From JBFGCA01 sp041567315 (GTDB taxonomy: Bacteria > Acidobacteriota > Thermoanaerobaculia > Multivoradales > JAHEKO01), in NCBI GenBank assembly GCA_041567315.1, contig JBFGCA010000125.1, positions 1 through 13,214 on the forward strand: a stretch of 13,214 nt of DNA, in the 5' to 3' direction. The notes beneath the pieces were generated by a model that saw only the letters and a program-made list of their open reading frames with translations, had not been told where the DNA came from and ran no database searches. The position numbers and the translations under genes are program-made. Below are positions 6,258 through 13,214 of this stretch, in pieces. How positions within the stretch are numbered: the stretch's first letter is position 1; each line of letters begins with the position of its first letter.

Positions 6258-6866
6258 ATGCACGAGCTGCCCAAGCTCCCCTACGCCTATGACGCTCTGG
6301 AGCCGCACATCGACGCCCGCACCATGGAGATCCACCACGGCAAGCACCACGCGGCCTACGTCACCAATCTCAACAAGGCGCTCGAGGGCCAGCCGGACCT
6401 CGCCGCCAAGCCGCTCGAGGCGCTGCTGCGCGAGATCGACCAGGTCCCCGAGGCGATCCGCGGCGCGGTGCGCAACCACGGGGGCGGGCACGCCAACCAC
6501 AGCCTGTTCTGGAAGAGCATGAAGGCCGGCGGCGGCGGCGAGCCGGGCGGCGCCCTGGCGGCGGCCATCGAGCGCGACTTCGGCGGTTTCGCGGGCTTCA
6601 AGGAAAAGCTGACCGGCACCGCCGGAGGCCACTTCGGCTCCGGCTGGGGGTGGCTGGTGCTCGACAGCGGCAAGCTCCAAGTGCTGTCGCTGCCCAACCA
6701 GGACAGCCCGTACATGCAGGGCAAGACCCCGATCCTGGGGGTCGACGTCTGGGAGCACGCCTACTACCTCAAGTACCAGAACCGCCGGCCCGACTATCTG
6801 ACGGCCTGGTGGAACACCATCGACTGGGCGGCGGTCGGCAAGGTCTACGAGGCCGCGACCGGCTAG
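6258..6866 (+). CDS. sodA: Superoxide dismutase, Mn-type (Fe/Mn family)
   Basis: 202 aa, normal length for the dimeric or tetrameric Fe/Mn superoxide dismutases that convert superoxide to hydrogen peroxide and oxygen. Metal ligands are H27 (MEIHHGKHH), H81 (GGGHANHSLFW), D163 and H167 (GVDVWEHAYYLKYQ). The second-shell Gln lies in PNQDSP (Q148) and Gly is at 77 (GGGHANH), the arrangement known for manganese enzymes; iron enzymes place Gln at the 77-equivalent position. Y34 is the active-site gate. No signal peptide, so it is cytosolic. The ATG at 6258 has a strong AGGAG (6244-6248, nine-base spacing). It lies downstream of rpmG and a large hairpin, so it may share the tRNA-rpmG transcript or have its own start. 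Confidence 0.96.
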   Translation: MHELPKLPYAYDALEPHIDARTMEIHHGKHHAAYVTNLNKALEGQPDLAAKPLEALLREIDQVPEAIRGAVRNHGGGHANHSLFWKSMKAGGGGEPGGALAAAIERDFGGFAGFKEKLTGTAGGHFGSGWGWLVLDSGKLQVLSLPNQDSPYMQGKTPILGVDVWEHAYYLKYQNRRPDYLTAWWNTIDWAAVGKVYEAATG

Positions 6867-6875
6867 CGGCCCCTC

Positions 6876-6899
6876 GGGCGGCCGGCCCGCCGGCCGCCC
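6876..6899 (+). terminator. GC-rich hairpin after sodA, possible terminator
   Basis: GGGCGGCCGG (6876-6885) and CCGGCCGCCC (6890-6899) pair perfectly over ten bases around loop CCCG, nine bases after the sodA stop. There is no T-run, so intrinsic termination is uncertain, but position and stability fit the end of this operon. Confidence 0.5.
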
Positions 6900-6928
6900 C
6901 GACTCCCCTCCCGAACTCCTCCCTATTC

Positions 6929-7210
6929 CCCTGGCGCCTCCCCCAGGGGCACCCCTGCCCGCTGGCTGTTCATCGCCCGGGGCCATTCGGCCGGGCCCTC
7001 GGCTGCCCGCAGGGTCATTCGGCCGCAGGGTCATTCGGCTGGCACCTGCCCTCTGGCACCTCCCGCCGGGCGGCCCCTGGCCGGGGCTAGACCATTCGGC
7101 GGCTAGACCATTCGGCTGGCACCTGCTCACCGCCCGCTGGGCTCGACTATTCGGGCTCGACTATTCGGCTGGCACCTGCCACGCACCCGACTATTCGGCT
7201 GGCACCTACC
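6929..7210. repeat. Iterated repeat array with core ATTCGGCTGGCACCTGCC and nested 14-16-base tandem doublets
   Basis: Eight ATTCGG copies occur at 6985, 7017, 7033, 7094, 7110, 7149, 7163 and 7193. Four continue as ATTCGGCTGGCACCT (7033, 7110, 7163, 7193), and further TGGCRCCT copies lie at 6932 and 7054. Three exact tandem doublets precede the long cores: 7008-7023 with 7024-7039 (16 bases), 7085-7100 with 7101-7116 (16 bases) and 7139-7152 with 7153-7166 (14 bases). A decayed doublet lies near 6980-7005. Read on the minus strand, a module is GGCAGGTGCCA followed by two copies of GCCGAAT plus about nine bases that are the same within a module and different between modules. All copies share one orientation. 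No gene overlaps. It resembles REP-type intergenic repeats but I do not recognise the family. Confidence 0.85.
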
Positions 7211-7566
7211 CACCGAGGCTCGTTCCGGGGGTCCAAACGCGCCGTATTTTCTCTCGATCCGATTTTTTCTTGACCATTTCACGCTAAGAACCAGATTTAT
7301 GGCGCGCCTTCCGAGCCCGCCCGGGCGCGCCGCCGAGGGCCGCCGATTGCCCGAGAACCCAGTGAATCGTTGAACTTTCCCCAGATGCCCATGGCTCGAT
7401 GGCGGCCCGAGGGCGGGTCGCGAGGCCTTCCGGATCGGCTGGCACAGGCATTGCCCTTTGCCCTCGCACCATGCGAACCACCACCGCAACGCGCAGAGCC
7501 CAGCCCACCACCGCGGCCCGCCGCACCCTCGGCGGCGCACCCCTTCCAACCGACCCGGAGACCTCG
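7211..7566. other. Noncoding region upstream of the ArsR-type gene, with an AT-rich block
   Basis: No convincing gene. Bases 7244-7300 are clearly richer in A and T than the rest of the window, with T6 at 7263-7268. TTGACC (7270-7275) could be a -35, but the best downstream -10 candidates (around 7293-7300) are poor. A GGCTGGCAC at 7437-7445 may be a stray relic of the upstream repeat array. The ArsR frame stays open to 7399, but nothing there resembles protein. Confidence 0.4.
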
Positions 7567-7917
7567 ATGCCCGTCATGGATCCCGTCCCCAGAGTCCGGT
7601 GGCTCCAGAACGAGCCGCCCGCCCCCAACCGCTCCCGCCACGCCAACCGGTTCTTCAAGGCCCTGGCCGACGAGACCCGGCGCGGCATTCTCCGCCTGCT
7701 CGAGAACGGGGAGCGCACCGTCGGCGAGATCGTCGGCAATTTCCACCTCTCGCAGCCCACCATCTCCCGCCACCTGGCGGTGCTCAAGGACGCCGAGCTG
7801 GTGACCGACCAGCGCCAGGGCCAGCACGTCATCTATCGCCTCAACGATGAGGTGCTGGCCGACTCGGTCCGCTCCTTCTTCGGTCAGTTCCGCCGCTGCC
7901 AGGTCGACTTCCACTAG
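7567..7917 (+). CDS. ArsR/SmtB-family winged-helix transcriptional repressor
   Basis: 116 aa with one winged helix-turn-helix domain. NRFFKALADETRRGILRLL (27-45) is the typical ArsR opening, GERTVGEIVGNFHLSQPTISRHLAVLKDAELV holds the recognition helix (about 62-74), and the wing is DQRQGQHVIYRLN (81-93). The usual metal-binding Cys of the alpha-3 site (CXC in the ArsR motif) is absent and only one Cys (C111) exists, so it probably does not sense arsenic or cadmium. It is closer in character to the metal-independent members, whose signal is unknown here. The ATG at 7567 has GGAG six bases upstream; the in-frame extension to 7399 is less likely. No obvious target gene such as a transporter is adjacent; nearest are sodA upstream and tRNA-CAU/tilS downstream. 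Confidence 0.9.
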   Translation: MPVMDPVPRVRWLQNEPPAPNRSRHANRFFKALADETRRGILRLLENGERTVGEIVGNFHLSQPTISRHLAVLKDAELVTDQRQGQHVIYRLNDEVLADSVRSFFGQFRRCQVDFH

Positions 7918-8007
7918 GCAGCTGCTTCACGTCCCCCGCGCCGGCCGGCGGCCACCCCTCGGGCCAGCCCCCAAGAAGTCCAGCCCACGGGTCCCGCCGG
8001 CCGGCGA

Positions 8008-8048
8008 TATACTCCAGGGTCCGGTGGGCGCCGCGCGGCGCGCACCGG
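8008..8048 (+). promoter_or_regulatory. -10 box plus 28-base palindrome upstream of tRNA-CAU
   Basis: TATACT (8008-8013) is a near-consensus -10 that predicts transcription from about 8020. Immediately after, 8021-8048 is a near-perfect palindrome. Its outer arms are CCGGTG and CACCGG, and its 14-base perfect centre is GCGCCGCGCGGCGC (8028-8041); only the pair 8027/8042 mismatches. It could be an operator at the start site or a hairpin at the 5' end of the tRNA precursor. No good -35 is seen. Confidence 0.5.
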
Positions 8049-8080
8049 CGGCGGCCGCAACCGGGCCGCCGCTCCACCCC

Positions 8081-8157
8081 GGCGGTGTAGCTCAGGTGGT
8101 TAGAGCGAGCGGCTCATAACCGCTAGGTCAGGGGTTCAAGTCCCTTCACCGCCACCA
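8081..8157 (+). tRNA. tRNA with CAU anticodon: probably elongator tRNA-Met, possibly tRNA-Ile2
   Basis: 77 bases with the encoded CCA (8155-8157). The acceptor stem GGCGGTG pairs perfectly with CACCGCC (8147-8153), and the discriminator is A8154. The anticodon stem AGCGG/CCGCT encloses loop CTCATAA. It is not the initiator: base pair 1-72 is G-C and the anticodon stem lacks three G-C pairs in a row. The opening GGCGGTGTAGCTCAG resembles elongator tRNA-Met, but the anticodon arm also resembles tRNA-Ile2, the substrate of TilS encoded 32 bases downstream. Sequence alone does not settle this. Confidence 0.93.
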
Positions 8158-8189
8158 CCATCCGACCCGCTGCCGCGCAGGCGGCCGGT

Positions 8190-9791
8190 TTGAAGCTCCA
8201 TTCCACCCTCGAGTCGTTCTTCTCGCGCCGCTGCCCCCTCGGGCGCGGCGACCGCCTGCTGGTGGCGTTTTCGGGCGGCGCCGACTCGACCGCCCTGCTC
8301 TGGGGGCTGACCCGGCTGGCGGCGAACCGCGGCTGGCGGATCGAGGCCGCCCACCTGGACCACGCCCTGGTCGCGGGCTCGGCGGAGCGGGCGCGGGCGG
8401 CGCTGGCCATCGCGCAGGAGCTCGGGGTTCCGGTCCATCACCGGCGGCTGGCGCCCGGGGCCGTGCCCGGCGCCCCGGCCGGCGACAGGCCCTCGCCCCG
8501 GCCGGGTTGCCACCACGGAGGCCGGGCCGGAGACGCATCCACGCCCCCGCCTGGGCGACCACTCGGCCAACCGCGCGGCGTCGAGGCGGCCGCCCGGCGG
8601 CTGCGCTACGAGTATCTGGAGGAGGTGCGCCGGCGACAGGAGGCTCGCTTCGTGGTCACCGCCCACCACGCCGACGATCAGGTGGAGACGGTGCTGCTGC
8701 GGCTGCTGTTCGGGAGCGGGGTGGCGGGCCTGGCGGGGATCCAGTCGGTTCTCGGCCGGGTGGCGCGGCCGCTCCTCGAGCTGTGGCGCCGCGAGCTGCG
8801 GGAGGCGCTGGCGACGGCCGGGCTGACGCCGGTCGAGGACCCTTCGAACGACGACCTGTGGATCCCGCGCAACCGGGTCCGCCGGCTGCTGCTGCCCCGG
8901 CTGCGGGCCGCCGCGACCGGCTCGGCCGGCGATCTCGATCAGCGCCTCCTGGACCTGGCCACCGCCGCCGGCCGCGCTCGAGCGGCCCTCGACCGCCGGC
9001 TGGCTCGCGAGCTGGCCGTCGCCGACGGCCCCGCCACGCCGTCAGACGGCCAGATGGACTTGAACCACGGGTTGCTGGGCAGACTGCCGAACCCCCACCC
9101 AGCTCTGGCGCCGGGCCTCCGCGCCCCCGGGCTCGAGCCGGCCGCCGGCGCCGACGGGCTCTCGGTCGAGCGCGGCCGCCTCGAGCGGCTCCCCGGCGTC
9201 CGTTGGCCACCGGCCCTGGCCATGCTCCACCGCCGCGCCGGCCTGGCCTATCCGCCCGGCGCGGCCGCGGTCGCCGATCTCCGCCGGCAGTGCCTCGCCG
9301 GCGGCCGGGTGGGCTGCGACGTCGACGGCGTCTGGCGGTGGCAGAGCGACGGCGACCGGCTGCGCCTCCGCCGGCGCCCGGCACCCGCCCCGGCCGTCCC
9401 GACCCCCTTCGCTTATACTCTCGAAGTGCCGGGGGAGCACTCGATTCCAGAGCTGTCGATGCGCCTCCGGCTGCGCCGCGGGCCGGTGGAGGCGTGGATG
9501 TTCCGCTCCGCGGAGCGGCGCGCCGGCCTGGCGCTGCCGCTGGCGGCCGGCGACCGGGTGACGGTCCGCAGCCGGCGGCCGGGGGATCGCATCCGGCCCT
9601 GCGGGTGCCCCTGGCGGCGGCGTCTCAAGAACGTGCTGATCGACCGCCGGGTGCCGCGCGCCGAGCGCGACCGGCTGCCGCTGCTCTGCGTCGGCGACCG
9701 GGTGGCCTGGGTGCCAGGGGTGACCGTCGAGCACGCCTTCCGGGTCGCGCCCGGCGGCACCGCCTGGATCGCGGAGCTCGAGCCCTCATGA
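8190..9791 (+). CDS. tilS: tRNA(Ile)-lysidine synthetase TilS
   Basis: 533 aa. TilS attaches lysine to C34 of tRNA-Ile2(CAU) using ATP so that it reads AUA as isoleucine; it is essential in most bacteria. The N-terminal PP-loop ATPase has SGGADS (28-33), HLDHAL (55-60), EAAARRLRYEYLE (132-144), HHADDQVETVLLRLLFGSG (159-177) and RNRVRRLLLP (227-236). The C-terminal tRNA-binding domain includes RRRLKNVLIDRRVPRAERD (476-493) and WVPGV (507-511). It is longer than common TilS. A Pro/Gly-rich insertion of about 25-30 residues lies at about 92-130, between VHHRRL and EAAAR, and another low-complexity stretch at about 285-325. The TTG start at 8190 lies 32 bases after the tRNA and has no strong Shine-Dalgarno. 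The stop overlaps the next gene as ATGA. Confidence 0.92.
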   Translation: MKLHSTLESFFSRRCPLGRGDRLLVAFSGGADSTALLWGLTRLAANRGWRIEAAHLDHALVAGSAERARAALAIAQELGVPVHHRRLAPGAVPGAPAGDRPSPRPGCHHGGRAGDASTPPPGRPLGQPRGVEAAARRLRYEYLEEVRRRQEARFVVTAHHADDQVETVLLRLLFGSGVAGLAGIQSVLGRVARPLLELWRRELREALATAGLTPVEDPSNDDLWIPRNRVRRLLLPRLRAAATGSAGDLDQRLLDLATAAGRARAALDRRLARELAVADGPATPSDGQMDLNHGLLGRLPNPHPALAPGLRAPGLEPAAGADGLSVERGRLERLPGVRWPPALAMLHRRAGLAYPPGAAAVADLRRQCLAGGRVGCDVDGVWRWQSDGDRLRLRRRPAPAPAVPTPFAYTLEVPGEHSIPELSMRLRLRRGPVEAWMFRSAERRAGLALPLAAGDRVTVRSRRPGDRIRPCGCPWRRRLKNVLIDRRVPRAERDRLPLLCVGDRVAWVPGVTVEHAFRVAPGGTAWIAELEPS

Positions 9792-10366
9792 GCGAGCCCA
9801 AGACAGACCCCAAGATCGAACCGCTGTTCGACGCCGAGGCCATCCGCCAGCGGGTGACCGCGCTGGGCGAGCGGCTGGAGAGCGACCGCGGCGCCGAGGA
9901 CCCGATGCTGGTGGCGCTGGTCGGCGGCTCGGTGGTCTTCGTCGCCGACCTGGTGCGCGCCGTCTCGCGGCCGCTGCGCTTCGAGTTCATCCAGGTCCAG
10001 TACGGCGCCGGCGGCCACGAGGGCGAGATCCTCGAGATCCACTATCCGATCTCGCTCGACGTCGCCGGCCAGGACCTGGTGATCATCAAGGACGTCAGCA
10101 CCACGGGCGTGATCGAGACCTATCTGGGGAGCCAGTTCCTCCAGCACGGGGCGCGGGCGGTCCACTTCGCGGTGCTGATCGACGTCCCGGAGGAGCGCAA
10201 GACCGATTTCAAACCGGATTACAGCCTCTTCACCGCCACCCAGAGCGGCATTTTCGTCGGCTACGGGCTCAAATACCGCGGCCGATACGGTAATCTCCCG
10301 TATATAGGCCTGATGGAGCGGGCGACGGCCGCCGCGCCCGGACCACCATCGGCCGCCACCGGCTGA
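9788..10366 (+). CDS. Hypoxanthine phosphoribosyltransferase-like protein with altered active site
   Basis: 192 aa, type I phosphoribosyltransferase fold, in the tilS-hpt-ftsH position. Hpt normally makes IMP or GMP from hypoxanthine or guanine and PRPP. The frame of the family is clear: VFVADLVRAV (50-59), the PRPP loop region LVIIKDVSTTGVIETYL (97-113), FKPDYSLF (141-148) and FVGYGLKYRGRYGNLPYIG (156-174). Key residues deviate: the loop I Lys is G46; the E-D of the PRPP motif is K101-D102; the Asp that acts as general base is T105; the Mg-binding Asp of GYGLDY is K162; and the Arg of YRNLPY is G168. K142 of KPD is kept. It may therefore be catalytically inactive or have changed substrate. 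It starts inside the tilS stop (ATGA) and ends 34 bases before ftsH, so it is translationally coupled to tilS. A role with TilS in controlling ftsH is inferred from Firmicutes. Confidence 0.82.
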   Translation: MSEPKTDPKIEPLFDAEAIRQRVTALGERLESDRGAEDPMLVALVGGSVVFVADLVRAVSRPLRFEFIQVQYGAGGHEGEILEIHYPISLDVAGQDLVIIKDVSTTGVIETYLGSQFLQHGARAVHFAVLIDVPEERKTDFKPDYSLFTATQSGIFVGYGLKYRGRYGNLPYIGLMERATAAAPGPPSAATG

Positions 10367-10400
10367 GGCTGGGCGCCGCCGGCCACAAGGGACCAGGACC

Positions 10401-12398
<1,998 letters not shown>

Positions 12399-12433
12399 GC
12401 GCTCGCGTGGCCGCCGCCGGGTCTGGCAACTCG

Positions 12434-13214
12434 ATGCAGCGAGCGGTCAGCCACCAGGAGCCCTCCGACGGGCTGCTGTCGCGTCCCGGTGGCCGGGCGC
12501 TCCGCCTGGGCGCCCGCCCGCTGGTGATGGGGGTCCTCAACCTCACCCCCGACTCCTTCAGCGACGGCGGCCGTTTTCTCGACCCTTCCCGGGCGCTCGA
12601 GCGGGCCGAGGAGATGGTCGCCGCCGGCGCCGACCTGCTCGACCTGGGGGCCGAGTCCACCCGCCCGGGCGGCGGCGTCTACGGCGCCGGCGCCGAGGCG
12701 GTCGGCGCCGACGAGGAGCTGCGGCGCCTGCTGCCGGTCCTCGAGCCGCTGCGCCGGCGCCTCGAGATCCCGCTCTCGGTCGACACCCGCAAGGGGCCCG
12801 TCGCCCACCGGGCGCTCGAGGCGGGGGCCGACCTGATCAACGACGTCAGCGCCCTGGCCGACCCCGAGCTGGCGGCGGCGGTGGCGGAGGCCCGGTGCCC
12901 GGTGGTGCTGATGCACAGCCGCGGCGAGCTGCCCACGATGCAGCGCGGCATCCGCTTCACCGACGTGGTGGGCGAGGTCCGCGCCGAGCTGGCGGCCGCC
13001 CTCGAGCGGGCCCAGCGGGCCGGCATCGACCGCCGGCAGGTGCTGCTCGACCCGGGGATCGGCTTTGGCAAGACCGGCGAGCAGAACCTCGAGCTGATGC
13101 GGCGGCTGGGCGAGCTGCGCGGGCTCGGCCGGCCGCTGGTGGTGGGCGCCAGCCGCAAGAGCTTCCTCGGCGAGGTCACCGGCGAGCCGCCCGATCGCCG
13201 CCTGGCGGGCAGCC
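12434..13214 (+). CDS. folP: Dihydropteroate synthase FolP (3' end beyond the window)
   Basis: At least 260 residues are visible and the frame is still open at the window edge. FolP joins 6-hydroxymethyl-dihydropterin pyrophosphate and p-aminobenzoate in folate synthesis and is the sulfonamide target. Motifs in order are MGVLNLTPDSFSDGG (pterin loop, from 12527), LGAESTRPG, SVDTRK, LINDVSA, VLMHSRG (usually MHMRG), LLDPGIGFGKT and VGASRKSFLG. After ESTRPG a short Gly/Ala-rich insertion (GVYGAGAEAV) lengthens loop 2, where sulfonamide resistance changes often map. I chose ATG 12434, which gives a 31-residue lead; in-frame GTG 12407 sits 8 bases after the ftsH stop and is an alternative. Neither has a good Shine-Dalgarno. 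It lies 35 bases behind ftsH, a common bacterial gene order. Confidence 0.93.
   Translation, partial: MQRAVSHQEPSDGLLSRPGGRALRLGARPLVMGVLNLTPDSFSDGGRFLDPSRALERAEEMVAAGADLLDLGAESTRPGGGVYGAGAEAVGADEELRRLLPVLEPLRRRLEIPLSVDTRKGPVAHRALEAGADLINDVSALADPELAAAVAEARCPVVLMHSRGELPTMQRGIRFTDVVGEVRAELAAALERAQRAGIDRRQVLLDPGIGFGKTGEQNLELMRRLGELRGLGRPLVVGASRKSFLGEVTGEPPDRRLAGS

Noticed and set aside
6929..7210. CRISPR array
   Set aside because: Repeats are short and unevenly spaced (30, 53 and 77 bases between the long cores), spacers are duplicated rather than unique, and no cas gene is present.
7299..7373. 24-codon frame starting at the AT-rich block
   Set aside because: No Shine-Dalgarno, no recognisable similarity and a length expected by chance.
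7399..7566. N-terminal extension of the ArsR-type protein
   Set aside because: The frame is open, but the residues are low-complexity and a good Shine-Dalgarno sits in front of the ATG at 7567, which gives a standard-length protein.
10285..10306. ATACGG/CCGTAT inverted repeat and TATATA near the end of the hpt-like gene as an ftsH promoter
   Set aside because: It lies inside conserved coding sequence (GRYGNLPYIG), has no -35 partner and the hexamer ends in A. Too weak to call.

Overview
The window is very GC-rich, dense bacterial chromosomal DNA carrying 12 protein genes (one cut by the right edge) and three tRNA genes. A KdsC-type phosphatase implies KDO-containing lipopolysaccharide, so a Gram-negative cell envelope. 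The order tilS-hpt-ftsH-folP and the TatA, TatC and S41 protease sequences suggest Acidobacteriota or a related GC-rich diderm lineage. That placement is an inference from sequence style and gene order, not from a search.

Left part (1-5441): a 149-base imperfect palindrome opens the window, followed by kdsC (+). It converges and overlaps by 19 bases with a tatA-tatC pair (-). A PDZ-containing S41 tail-specific protease (+) diverges from tatA and converges on a histone-deacetylase-fold amidohydrolase (-). Upstream of that amidohydrolase, on the same strand, is an ECF-type sigma factor. Envelope functions dominate here: KDO synthesis, Tat export and periplasmic proteolysis.

Middle (5442-8157): a noncoding leader lies between the sigma factor and a clear -35/-10 promoter that drives tRNA-Val(UAC), tRNA-Asp(GUC), rpmG (ribosomal protein L33) and probably sodA (Mn-type superoxide dismutase). 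Behind sodA lies about 700 bases without a convincing gene. It holds a striking iterated repeat array (about 6929-7210) and an AT-rich block before a small ArsR-type repressor. A tRNA with a CAU anticodon follows.

Right part (8190-13214): a probable co-directional operon of tilS (tRNA-Ile lysidine synthetase), an hpt-like phosphoribosyltransferase (4-base overlap with tilS), ftsH (membrane AAA+ protease) and folP (dihydropteroate synthase, incomplete). The Hpt-like protein lacks several residues that normally catalyse the reaction. This matters because tilS and hprT products are reported to regulate ftsH in Firmicutes with the same gene order.

Points most worth a second look: the nested, internally homogenised repeat modules downstream of sodA; the Hpt-like pseudoenzyme candidate; a recurring TANNNT box exactly 8 bases upstream of start codons that lack a Shine-Dalgarno sequence (leaderless transcripts); and several long palindromes. 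I saw no CRISPR array, transposase, phage gene or rRNA.
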